64,000 nucleotides of DNA, taken from Cephaloticoccus sp. (GTDB taxonomy: Bacteria > Verrucomicrobiota > Verrucomicrobiia > Opitutales > Opitutaceae). The notes under the pieces are model-generated. The model had not been told where the DNA came from, searched no databases, and saw only the letters and a program-made list of their open reading frames with translations. The stretch is taken from the NCBI GenBank assembly GCA_030833445.1, contig JAURHD010000008.1, forward strand, positions 87,100-151,099. Direction: 5' to 3'. Positions 53,887-62,251 of this stretch are shown here, piece by piece (position 1 is the stretch's first letter; every line of letters begins with the position of its first letter). A program made the position numbers and the translations under genes.

Positions 53887-55545
53887 TTAGTCGCGGTGGC
53901 GCAGGGCCTGCAGGACGTTGAGCGAGTGATTACCGATGCTCTCCATGTTGTTGAGCATATCGATGTAGATCATCTCGGCCTTCACCGTTTCGCCACTGGA
54001 AGACATGCGCGCGAGTGATTCACGGCGCAGGGATTTGCGGAAGCGGTCGATGGTGTTTTCCAACTGGTAAGCCGTTTCCATGTCCTGCATTTCCACGCCC
54101 CGCACGATGCGCGAGGAGTAAAAGTCCATGAACTGCAGCACGATTTTGGCAAATTGCTCGACCTGCTTGATTGTTTCCGGCGGCAGGGCGCGACGCTTCC
54201 GGTATTTGCGTTCGGCCAGCATGACGAGCCGGTAGCCGCAGTCACAGATGTCCTCCAGTTCGGCGACCACCCGCAACATGGCCGTGACCTTGAGCATACT
54301 GGTGTCACTGATGCCCTGAGCCGAACATTCGAGCAGGTAGCTGGTGGTTTCGTAGGCCAGCCGGTCGCTTTCCTCCTCAAGTTTTTTCAGTTCCTTAACG
54401 CGTTCACCCAAATCCTTGTCCTCATTGAGGAACAGTTCGACGAATCCCGTCATGAGGTCGCGCGTCAATTGGCCCATGCGTTGCACGTCACGTTCGGCTT
54501 CGGCAATATTGAGTTCGCCGGTTTGCGGGAGGAAGGAAGCGCCCCGCGATACGTGATCGGCTGCCTTGCCCTTCCGGTCCGATATCAAGCGCTCAACCAA
54601 GCGTCCCAGCTGGGGCACAAAGCCGATCAGCAGGCAGATGTTGATGAGATTGAAGAGCGAATGGAAGGCGGCCAGATGCAGCGGGATGTTGCTCTTTTCC
54701 AAGGCGTCCCCGGGCATGACCATGTCCACAAAATTGGCGAAATACTTGAACAGTGCGATGGCCCAGATCACGCCGATTAGATTGAACACGAGATGCGCGA
54801 GGGCGGCGCGCTTGGCGTTGGTGTTGCCACCCATCGCGGCGATATTGGCGGTGATGGTCGTGCCCACATTTTCACCGAGGATGATGGCGCAGGCGCTGGG
54901 GTAATCGATCCAGCCTTTGTAGGCCATGGTCAAAGTGATGGCGCCGGCCACCGAGGACGATTGGACGATCACCGTGAGAATCGTGCCGAACGCGAAGAAA
55001 AACAAAACGGAGATGAGCCCGCGACCGGTGTAGCCCTGCACGAAGGTCAGCACTTCCGGACTGTTACGGATATCCGGCACCGAATCCTTGAGGAACATCA
55101 GTCCCAGGAACAGGATGCCGAAGCCCATGATGAATTCACCGGTGTCCCGCAGTTTGGCCTGACGCGAAAAGATCAGCGGCAGAGCCAGTCCGATCATGGG
55201 CAACGCGATGGATGAGATGCTGAACTTGAAACCGAGGAACGAGACGATCCAAAAGGTCGTGGTGGTGCCGAGGTTGGCACCCATGATCATGCCAATGGCT
55301 TCGGTGACGGTCAGCAGGCTCGCGTTGACGAAACTCACGATCATCACCGTCGTCGCGGAAGAGGATTGCACCAGGCAGGTCACGCCAAAGCCGGTGCCGA
55401 GTCCCATAAACCGGTTGCTGGTCATCTTGCGCATCATGCCGCGCAGACGTTCACCGGAGAGCTTTTGCAGGGCCTCGCTCATGACCTTCATTCCGAAAAG
55501 GAACAGGCCCAAGCTGCCGAGAATCGTGAGTGTAGTGCCGATCAT
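53887..55545 (-). CDS. Na/Pi cotransporter family protein with PhoU-like tail
   Basis: The 552-residue protein has two Na/Pi repeats each with the QSSS motif (TCLVQSSSATTVMIV and TVIVQSSSVAGAITL), about nine membrane helices, and a cytoplasmic PhoU-like helical region (about 370-550). It imports phosphate with sodium. ATG 55545 (MIGTTLTILGSLGLFLFGMK) is chosen because the family begins there; the upstream in-frame ATG adds a non-conserved leader. Confidence 0.93.
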   Translation of the reverse strand: MIGTTLTILGSLGLFLFGMKVMSEALQKLSGERLRGMMRKMTSNRFMGLGTGFGVTCLVQSSSATTVMIVSFVNASLLTVTEAIGMIMGANLGTTTTFWIVSFLGFKFSISSIALPMIGLALPLIFSRQAKLRDTGEFIMGFGILFLGLMFLKDSVPDIRNSPEVLTFVQGYTGRGLISVLFFFAFGTILTVIVQSSSVAGAITLTMAYKGWIDYPSACAIILGENVGTTITANIAAMGGNTNAKRAALAHLVFNLIGVIWAIALFKYFANFVDMVMPGDALEKSNIPLHLAAFHSLFNLINICLLIGFVPQLGRLVERLISDRKGKAADHVSRGASFLPQTGELNIAEAERDVQRMGQLTRDLMTGFVELFLNEDKDLGERVKELKKLEEESDRLAYETTSYLLECSAQGISDTSMLKVTAMLRVVAELEDICDCGYRLVMLAERKYRKRRALPPETIKQVEQFAKIVLQFMDFYSSRIVRGVEMQDMETAYQLENTIDRFRKSLRRESLARMSSSGETVKAEMIYIDMLNNMESIGNHSLNVLQALRHRD

Positions 55546-55630
55546 GTGGGGTCTTGGTGACCGACCATGGAGAACCCCTAGTGCAGGCGGCAAGGCTGAG
55601 TGTCACAAAAATGACACAATAAATTACCGG

Positions 55631-55680
55631 GGGGGGCCGGGTGCCCCCCTAGTGCCGGATTCCACGGGGCGTTACCCGTG
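55631..55680. other. Two GC-rich hairpins upstream of the Na/Pi gene
   Basis: GGGGGGC (55631-55637) pairs with GCCCCCC (55643-55649), and CACGGG (55663-55668) with CCCGTG (55675-55680). They lie between the DUF502 stop and the Na/Pi start. Neither is followed by a T-run, so they may be a factor-dependent terminator, a leader structure of the phosphate transporter mRNA, or chance. Confidence 0.35.
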
Positions 55681-55703
55681 ATTACGGCATTTGATCCCGG
55701 CCG

Positions 55704-56330
55704 CTAAACCTTGGGAGATTCCTTGGCGGCGGTCATTTCTATGGCGCCCCCGGTGGCGGCATACTTCATAGCCTCTCCGTCTCCGACATTTTTCAACGGG
55801 CAGACCCGATCGCGATGCATGAGGTAGAGCTGGCCCGCGACATTGTAGGCTTGGGGGACATACACGGCGACGTGATCCTTGCCCAGTTCCCAACTCTGCA
55901 GATCTTCGTCCGTGAGAAAACCGATCACCCAGACATCGTCGGATGCATAGAGCCGGGCTCGCACGGTATGTTGGAAGCGCCGTTTGTTGCCCACGAACGC
56001 CTTGAAGAGATCCCGCACCGAAGTGTAGATAAAACTGATTCCGGGCAATCGCTCCAACCAGGAATCGACCAAGTTAATCAACCGACCGACAACGAAGAGT
56101 GAACCGACCCAGCCAATCACGAGCAGGGCGACCAGCACGATCACGAATCCCAGTCCGGGGGTCTGGACATAGGGTTGGAGCAGTCCGTCCAGACTGACAA
56201 ATATCCAGTGCAGGATCGAAACCGTGATTAGGATCGGGGCAAAGATCAGCACGCCACGGGCAAAGTAGCGAACGATGGCATTGCCGAAGGACTTGAACCA
56301 GCTGGGCGGGGTGGATTTGGCGGAAGGCAT
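55704..56330 (-). CDS. DUF502 family membrane protein
   Basis: The 208-residue protein has two membrane helices (GVLIFAPILITVSILHWIF and GFVIVLVALLVIGWVGSLF) and a soluble part with LPGISFIYTSVRDLFKAF, the DUF502 signature, then VWVIGFLTDEDL and VAVYVPQAYNVAGQLYLM. The family is widespread and of unknown function. ATG 56330 is chosen because the upstream stretch (from 56366) is not hydrophobic or conserved. Confidence 0.9.
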   Translation of the reverse strand: MPSAKSTPPSWFKSFGNAIVRYFARGVLIFAPILITVSILHWIFVSLDGLLQPYVQTPGLGFVIVLVALLVIGWVGSLFVVGRLINLVDSWLERLPGISFIYTSVRDLFKAFVGNKRRFQHTVRARLYASDDVWVIGFLTDEDLQSWELGKDHVAVYVPQAYNVAGQLYLMHRDRVCPLKNVGDGEAMKYAATGGAIEMTAAKESPKV

Positions 56331-56366
56331 GAGGGTGGTTGGTTGAAGGTCTGGTTCAGTATACAA

Positions 56367-56392
56367 AAGGCCGGGGCATATGCCCCGGCCTT
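56367..56392. terminator. Bidirectional hairpin terminator
   Basis: AAGGCCGGGGC pairs perfectly with GCCCCGGCCTT around ATAT. On the minus strand it is followed by TTGTAT and lies 29 bases after the stop of the lipoprotein gene, so it probably ends that transcript before DUF502. Confidence 0.75.
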
Positions 56393-56421
56393 GTTAGAAA
56401 CAAAATGCGGTGTTCCCGCAA

Positions 56422-56883
56422 TTACGACATGTCGGCTTTGAGCTTGTCGTAGGCGGCCTCGACGCGCTTGGCGGCGGCGATGACGTTGGCCTTGGCGCTG
56501 TCCCAAGTGTCCGCGCTGGCGTTACCCAATGCGTCGAGCTTGTCCGACAAGTCGGCCCGGGAGCTCTTCACTTCCTCCCACGCGGCGGAACGGCTCGCAC
56601 TGGCTTTGGCGTCGGCGGTGTCCGCCTTCAGCTTCTCGAGCTTGGCGTCGAGATCGGAGGACATGGCCGCGGCCCGATCCTTGAAATCGCTGCTCTTTTC
56701 GAAGGTATAGTCCTTCAGGTCGCTCCAGCCATTGGACACGGCTGCCTTGGTCTTGTCGTAGGCATGCTCGACTTTGTCCGATGCGGTTTCGCGATCGCTC
56801 TTGGAACAGCCGAAGGCGGTGAGCGCGAGGGCAGAGAGGACGATGGCGGTGAGGACTTTTGGTCGTTGGTTTTTCATGTTCAT
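56422..56883 (-). CDS. Small helical lipoprotein
   Basis: The 153-residue product has a lipoprotein signal peptide (KVLTAIVLSALALTAFGC, lipobox TAFGC) and a mature part of charged heptad-like helices (SDKVEHAYDKTKAAVSNGWS; AAAKRVEAAYDKLKADM). It resembles bacterial stress or late-embryogenesis-like helical lipoproteins in composition only. ATG 56877 is an equally good start. It lies between DUF502 and DUF1328, both membrane proteins, suggesting an envelope stress group. Confidence 0.75.
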   Translation of the reverse strand: MNMKNQRPKVLTAIVLSALALTAFGCSKSDRETASDKVEHAYDKTKAAVSNGWSDLKDYTFEKSSDFKDRAAAMSSDLDAKLEKLKADTADAKASASRSAAWEEVKSSRADLSDKLDALGNASADTWDSAKANVIAAAKRVEAAYDKLKADMS

Positions 56884-56936
56884 AAAATATTTGGATTTAT
56901 TTGGGTTGATGGGGATCGAGGCGAATGCGGCCTGAC

Positions 56937-57110
56937 TCAGACCGGCGGTCTGCCTCGCAAGGCCGAAGCGATGGCGGAGACGATCAACAGCACGAGGAAG
57001 ATGAAGAAGAACACCTTCGCGATACCGGCAGCCGCGCCTGCGATACCAGTGAAGCCGAGCACGCCCGCAATGAGGGCGATAATGAGAAATGTGAGAGTCC
57101 AGCTTAACAT
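56937..57110 (-). CDS. DUF1328 family small membrane protein
   Basis: This 57-residue protein reads [20 protein letters not shown], then [20 protein letters not shown] and ends LRGRPPV. It is two membrane helices with the glycine/alanine turn that defines the DUF1328 (YtjA) family, small stress-associated inner-membrane proteins. It lies 53 bases upstream of the lipoprotein gene on the same strand. Confidence 0.9.
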   Translation of the reverse strand: MLSWTLTFLIIALIAGVLGFTGIAGAAAGIAKVFFFIFLVLLIVSAIASALRGRPPV

Positions 57111-57333
57111 TGGATATACTTTCGTTGAGGTTGCGATTGGTTGAACTGCCTATCTCAGATGCCAGATTCATGCCGCGGTAACGGCGGGTAGCACTTAAAT
57201 CATTGCCGTAAAATGAATTAAAATTTCACTTCGACAGTAGCAGGCAATCCGAGGGCCCGAAAATCATGCAATACGCAAGACCCACTCGCGACGGATCCTG
57301 CGACGTGCAATGGCCAGCCCAGAAGCTGGAGAA

Positions 57334-58413
57334 TCAACGCAGGAGAGACGCCAGTGCCACGCGGCGAATGCACGAATCTTGCAGGACGGCGGACCCGCGA
57401 CCGCCGCAGCAATACGCGAGGAGCACGGTATCTCCCACCGGGTGTATCGCGGTGTAGCAAAATCCACGCTCGGGGTCGTCTTCCAGCAACACAGGTTCCG
57501 ACCAAGTCCGGCCTTCGTTTCGGCTGGTAACCGCGACCAATGGCGTGCGACCCCAACTCGAATTCTGAGCAAACCCGGTTTCGTTTTCCACCGGCACGAG
57601 TGGTTCATTCCAAATGGCTAACCAGAGTGGCCCCGGCGCGATGACCTTCAGCGATAGCGGGCTGGTGGGGGATTTAAAGCGGGAGGGGTGGGGGCTGCTC
57701 CAGGTTTCGCCGTCATCCTCGGAGTTGAACTCCCATTGCTGGCCCGCACTCGTGCGGCACCAACCATAGAGGGTGCCATCACCTCTTTGGATGATGCCTG
57801 GTTCCTGGATGCCGGAATGAATTTTTTCAGAAATTCGCATACGTTGGGTCCCTTCGCGCCAAGTTTCGCCGGTATCATCTGAAATAAATACAACCAACTC
57901 GCCGTGTGATTCGATACCGGCCTCGATGTCACCATCGACTGACTTGGGCTTATGATATGAAGCGACCGCGATCAGTCGGCCCGATGCAAGCTGCACCACC
58001 CGGTCGTTGTTGGTGACAAAATAACCCTGGGGTGGGTTGCAGAGCACGGGCTCGCCCCAACTCACAGCTTCATCCATGGAGATGCGCATCCGCAGGCGAC
58101 AGTCCCGGGCGGAATTTTTCTGCACATAGAAGAGAGCGATGCGACCGTCCTGCAGTCGGAGCAGTGAAACACTCATGACGTTACAGTCGCCTTCGTTGGC
58201 CACGATGAGTTGGTCTTCCTGACTCCAGGTCAGTCCACCATCATGGGAATAACGGCCGGCGATGTCGGCGGCGCCATGATCCTGCCAACTGTCACCGGTA
58301 TAGCGTGAGTAGGCGAAAAGGATATCGCCGTTGGCGAGGTTTACAAAGGAACCTTCAGAGTTGCGGGGATTGCCGGGTTTGGCGGCAAGGGAAAGCACGA
58401 TATCGTTGGCCAT
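57334..58413 (-). CDS. Sialidase-like (BNR repeat) protein
   Basis: The 359-residue protein is a six-bladed propeller of the sialidase superfamily. Asp-box motifs SxDxGxTW appear as SHDGGLTW, SDDTGETW, SEDDGETW and SRNEGRTW, and SMDEAVSW is a degenerate one; the arginines and FRIP-like start of true sialidases are not obvious. It may act on other sugars. ATG 58413 (MANDIVLSL) is chosen; the longer frame adds a basic leader. No signal peptide. It is divergent from the M28 peptidase gene. Confidence 0.85.
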   Translation of the reverse strand: MANDIVLSLAAKPGNPRNSEGSFVNLANGDILFAYSRYTGDSWQDHGAADIAGRYSHDGGLTWSQEDQLIVANEGDCNVMSVSLLRLQDGRIALFYVQKNSARDCRLRMRISMDEAVSWGEPVLCNPPQGYFVTNNDRVVQLASGRLIAVASYHKPKSVDGDIEAGIESHGELVVFISDDTGETWREGTQRMRISEKIHSGIQEPGIIQRGDGTLYGWCRTSAGQQWEFNSEDDGETWSSPHPSRFKSPTSPLSLKVIAPGPLWLAIWNEPLVPVENETGFAQNSSWGRTPLVAVTSRNEGRTWSEPVLLEDDPERGFCYTAIHPVGDTVLLAYCCGGRGSAVLQDSCIRRVALASLLR

Positions 58414-58526
58414 GGGTCCATCCAACAGGCCGCACAATACGGTGGGAGTAAAACCTGATTTTTTGCGCGGGATGGTTTTGCGGTGTGGCCACACTGAATC
58501 GAGCCGGCTTGGCTGCGCGGGTTACC

Positions 58527-59879
58527 ATGCTGCCGATCGATCCCGCCCAACTTGAATGTCATCTTCGTGTCTTGGTCGAAACCATTGGGGTGCGACTGGC
58601 CGGTTCTGCCGGTGAATCTGCCGCCGCCGATTATGTGGCGGCGGAATTTGAGCGGGTCGGGGCGGTGGTGAGTCGTGAGTCATTTCCTGTGCAAATGCGG
58701 GACGTGCAGGAACAACAATTGCAGGTTTTTCATGATGCTGCGTGGCATGACGCGGGGTGTTCATTGTTTGCGAATACCCCCGGCACCCAAGGCGAGTGGG
58801 TGGAGGCACCGTTGGTGTTTTTTGATGGTCCGACCGGCTATCAAAATACCGATCTGCCCAGGCTGATGCGGGGCAACGTAGTGATGCACCTCGGCTGCCA
58901 CATCGAATCGCGCGATAACTACCGCCGATTGGTGGAAGCGCAGCCGGCCGGTGTGTTGATGGCGGATTTGCGCTATCCCGGGGCGACCGCCTTGGCGGAT
59001 GCGATATTTCCCACCTACGTGGCAGCCTGTGGCGCCGTTACTTCACTCAATGTAGCATATCTCGATGCCTGGAAATGGAAGGAACGAGGGGCAACCCGGG
59101 CGCGTTTCCGGGTAGTTGGCGGGCCGCGTCCTGCCGAATCGGCCAACATCATCGGAGAATTGCCGGGTGCGGATCCGTCGGCTGGCGTGCTCTACTTGGG
59201 TGGGCATCATGATACGCAGGCCGATTCGGTGGGGGCGGATGACAACGGCTCGGCCACGGCAGGCTTGATTGAACTGGCGCGGGTGCTCGCCCCGCTGCCG
59301 CGCAAGTGCACCATCCGTTTAATTTCGTTTGGGGCGGAGGAACAGCTTTCGGTCGGCAGTTCCGCCTACGTGCGTCGGCACCGGGCCGAATTGGAGAAAT
59401 CCGGGAAGTTGATGATCAATTTCGACAGCTTTGGTTCTTTGCTGGGGTGGAACAGTCTTTCCGGCAGTGGTCCGGCGGAACTTGATGCCCTCTTGCCGGA
59501 TTATTTTGCGCGGCACGGGCAGTATTATCGACGCGACTACGGCGTGCTGCCGTATGCCGATCACTTTCCCTTCAATGCCGCCGGGGTGCCCGGCCTCACC
59601 CTCATGCGTCCCAACTGTGCCGGCGGTCGATTCTTTCATCACCGGGCGGATGATGACCTGAGTCGCGTTGACGTAAATTTGATGGCGGCATCGCTGGGTG
59701 CGATCGCGGAGTTTACCGCGGATATGGCGCAGCGAGATCGGTTGCCGTTTGCACCGAAACTGCCGGAGGGAGAGCACGCCGCGGTCGCGCATTGCTGGGC
59801 GGACTTGTTTGGCGGCTGGGATACTCAAACGGTGGCTTGCTGCAATTCCTTCACCAAATCCCTTAATCTGGCGAATTGA
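58527..59879 (+). CDS. M28 family metallopeptidase
   Basis: The 450-residue protein has a protease-associated region (about 60-190) and an M28 zinc peptidase domain: LGGHHDTQAD (His), GADDNGSATAG (bridging Asp), SFGAEEQLSVGS (Glu-Glu), INFDSFG (Asp) and FFHHRADDD (His). All five ligands are present, so an active aminopeptidase or carboxypeptidase is likely. ATG 58527 is preferred to GTG 58485. There is no signal peptide. Its 3' end overlaps the response-regulator gene on the other strand by 55 bases. Confidence 0.88.
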   Translation: MLPIDPAQLECHLRVLVETIGVRLAGSAGESAAADYVAAEFERVGAVVSRESFPVQMRDVQEQQLQVFHDAAWHDAGCSLFANTPGTQGEWVEAPLVFFDGPTGYQNTDLPRLMRGNVVMHLGCHIESRDNYRRLVEAQPAGVLMADLRYPGATALADAIFPTYVAACGAVTSLNVAYLDAWKWKERGATRARFRVVGGPRPAESANIIGELPGADPSAGVLYLGGHHDTQADSVGADDNGSATAGLIELARVLAPLPRKCTIRLISFGAEEQLSVGSSAYVRRHRAELEKSGKLMINFDSFGSLLGWNSLSGSGPAELDALLPDYFARHGQYYRRDYGVLPYADHFPFNAAGVPGLTLMRPNCAGGRFFHHRADDDLSRVDVNLMAASLGAIAEFTADMAQRDRLPFAPKLPEGEHAAVAHCWADLFGGWDTQTVACCNSFTKSLNLAN

Positions 59880-60243
59880 AATGGCTTCTTGAATACCCGA
59901 TCCACGTTCAGATTGTGATAGGTTTGATCCACGGCCTCACTTAAATCGGAACTTACGACAATGATTTTGCCTGGGTAACCAGTGGCGCGTAATTGTTGCA
60001 CCAACTCGAGCCCGTTCATCCGTGGCATGTTGTGATCGGTGATCACCACATCATAGGCGAATTTCATTTTTTCAATTCGGCCCACGCCTGCACTCCATCC
60101 TCCACGCATTTTACGGTGTGACCGTCGCAGGCGAGAATTTGCTCCATCAGCAGACGCAGTTCGCGCACGTCATCCGCATAGAGGATCCGCCAAGATTGTG
60201 CTGCCGTGCTATGGGCCGATGATTTCATCGCAGAATTTAGCAT
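59825..60243 (-). pseudogene. Single-domain response regulator, frame broken at an A6 run
   Basis: A receiver domain is split in two frames. The first part (SWRILYADDVRELRLLMEQI, ending AWAELKK) runs into TGA; the second (FAYDVVITDHNMPRMNGLEL, IIVVSSD, VFKKPFQFARL) follows directly in the -1 frame. The acidic pair (DD), phosphorylated Asp (ITDHNMP) and Lys (KKPF) of a CheY-type protein are all there. The change occurs at a run of six A on the coding strand (60067-60072) just before TGA. An added A, or ribosome slippage of -1, would give about 135 residues. ATG 60228 is an alternative start. Confidence 0.78.
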
Positions 60244-60476
60244 AGGATTACAGACCGGTGTAAGCAATGAGGGTTGTGTGAAAAGCCTGCGAAACTGATC
60301 GCGAGTGACGGCCGCAAACTGACCGGATATTTAGTTTCATGCATCCCAGTGATTCGTGCGAAGGGTCGCCGCGGTTGCCCTTGGATGCGGAATAATCTGC
60401 GAAAAAGCCGTCAAAGAACCTGCGGATTCAACCGAAGTGGCGCATCCAGCCGCCGAGATCGCGCGTATGCCATAAG

Positions 60477-61301
60477 ATGCACAAACTGATTTTTTCGATC
60501 CTGATTGTAGTGGGTGGAATAGGTATGACTGCGGCTGAATCGCCGCGAACCCCGGCGGGCTGGTCGGTCGATGTCGGTGGCGGAGTGCTCTATGCCCCCG
60601 CGTTCAGTGGCTCAGAGGATTACCAATTGATGGCCGTGCCCGCCCTACGGGTTACCTATGGTGACACATTTTTTGCCTCAGTGGGAGATGGGGTAGGTTA
60701 CACTATGTTAGCCAAGGGTAATTGGTCGGCCGGACCCTTGGTAAAATATGATTTTGGCCGCGAATCGGATGGCAAAAGTCCTTTTCGGATCGCGGGTAAA
60801 CGTTCCACCGCTTTGACCGGTTTTGCCGATGTTGACGGGACGGTGCAGGCGGGGGCTTTTCTCAAGGGCAAATGGGATGCTTGGTCGGGCAGCTTGGAAT
60901 TACTACAGGGCCTCAATGGTCATGAGGGACTCACGGCGGAACTGGGCTTTGAATACAGTGCGAATCTGCGACCGACCCGAGGTGATCGATTTGTGCCACC
61001 GCTGATCTTTGCCACCGGTCCCCGGGTGAGCTGGGCGGATGCGGACTATACGTCGACTTATTATGGGGTCAGTGCACGGGATGCATTGGGTTCGGGCTTG
61101 CCGGTTTATCGTGCGGGGGTGGGCCTGAAATCGGCGGGTTGGGGGACCACACTGGTGCAGCCCTTGAGCGGTCGACTGACCTTGGTGGCTATCTTGAATT
61201 ATAGTCGGCTGCTGGGCGATGCCGTCGATTCCCCGTTGGTGCAGCAACGGGGCAGCGCCGACCAAGTCGTCGCCGGGGTGTTTCTCAGCTACAAATTGTA
61301 G
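60477..61301 (+). CDS. MipA/OmpV family outer membrane protein
   Basis: The 274-residue protein has a signal peptide ([18 protein letters not shown]) and a beta-barrel with strands such as [20 protein letters not shown] and [20 protein letters not shown], and the family-specific [12 protein letters not shown]. MipA/OmpV proteins are outer-membrane barrels linked to envelope maintenance. The C terminus ends AGVFLSYKL, with a terminal hydrophobic residue rather than the usual Phe. A 233-base gap before it should hold its promoter; nothing else was seen there. Confidence 0.92.
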   Translation: MHKLIFSILIVVGGIGMTAAESPRTPAGWSVDVGGGVLYAPAFSGSEDYQLMAVPALRVTYGDTFFASVGDGVGYTMLAKGNWSAGPLVKYDFGRESDGKSPFRIAGKRSTALTGFADVDGTVQAGAFLKGKWDAWSGSLELLQGLNGHEGLTAELGFEYSANLRPTRGDRFVPPLIFATGPRVSWADADYTSTYYGVSARDALGSGLPVYRAGVGLKSAGWGTTLVQPLSGRLTLVAILNYSRLLGDAVDSPLVQQRGSADQVVAGVFLSYKL

Positions 61302-61374
61302 CGCACAATTTTTTCCCGGCCTGGGGCGTAAATTTTTGACGTGCCAGTTGGTAGACGCAGCATGGCGCCACCCC

Positions 61375-61509
61375 ATGCAGCCGAACATCCTATTTATACT
61401 GATCGACGACCTTGGCTGGCGCGATCTCACCTGTTACGGCAGTTCATTTTATGAGACGCCCAATCTCGACCTGCTGGCGCACAGCCGTCGGCGGGGCATA
61501 TTGTGCTGA
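61375..61509 (+). pseudogene. Sulfatase N-terminal fragment
   Basis: The frame from ATG 61375 reads [20 protein letters not shown] and continues [14 protein letters not shown], the unmistakable start of a sulfatase (DD metal pair, TPNLDxLA). After about residue 37 it turns into unrelated RRRGILC and stops. The catalytic CxPSR region is absent. This is a truncated gene, probably cut at an assembly or recombination junction near 61482. Confidence 0.85.
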
Positions 61510-62144
61510 TCTTTTTGGAGGAAGCGGTAGGCGGGGCGCTGATCGGTCTCTTGCTGGGCTGGGTGACTTACCGCATGCTGAAGAGCGTCGACAACTATCA
61601 AGTCGAGGTGTTGCTCACCCTCGCACTCGTGATGGGCGGCTATGCGCTGGCGAGTGCGCTCCACACCAGCGGACCTATAGACATTGTCTGTGCCGGACTC
61701 TTGATCGGCAACCATGGCCGCAGTTTTGCGATGAGTGACAAGACTCGGCATCATCTGGATACCTTTTGGGAATTGGTGGACGAGATTCTCAACGCCGTGC
61801 TGTTCGTGCTGATCGGCATGGAGGTGCTGCAGGTGCTGTTCTCTGCCAGCGTGCTGATCGCAGCGGGCCTGGCCGTGGTCGTGACGCTGTTCGCCCGGCT
61901 GCTCACCGTCGGGATGCCGGTGCGCCTGCTGGGACGTACCTTCGAGTTGCCGCGCGGCTCCTGGAAGGTGCTCACCTGGGGCGGACTGCGCGGCGGCATT
62001 TCGGTGGCGCTCGCCCTGTCCCTGCCCCTCGGTGGCGAACGCGACATCATCGTCTCGCTGACCTACGGGGTCGTTGCCTTCTCCATACTCGTGCAGGGGC
62101 TATCCATCGGACGCGTCACCCGCAAGGCAGTCCAGGGCGGATAA
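61482..62144 (+). pseudogene. Na+/H+ antiporter (NhaP/CPA1-type), C-terminal fragment
   Basis: The 220 residues in frame with 61503 read [73 protein letters not shown] and TWGGLRGGISVALALSLPLG. This is the second half of a CPA1 sodium/proton antiporter, including the GNHGR and RGGISVALALS motifs. The first six or so membrane helices are missing, because the sequence before 61482 belongs to a sulfatase. GTG 61503 would be a possible internal start but not a complete gene. GC content rises sharply here. Confidence 0.85.
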
Positions 62145-62251
62145 CCGGCGCAGATCACCGCTGGGTCCGCTTTCGGAACCCCGCGATGCCAGGGTGACGT
62201 CAACTGTCCAGACTCCCCGCGATACGGTAATCGGTCACGTCGGGGGATGTC

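Noticed and set aside
57111..57333. Possible gene between DUF1328 and the sialidase-like gene
   Set aside because: Open frames here are short and antisense-like; nothing recognisable was seen.
60244..60476. Possible small gene or RNA between the response regulator and the MipA gene
   Set aside because: No convincing start, domain, hairpin or terminator was found; probably only a promoter region.
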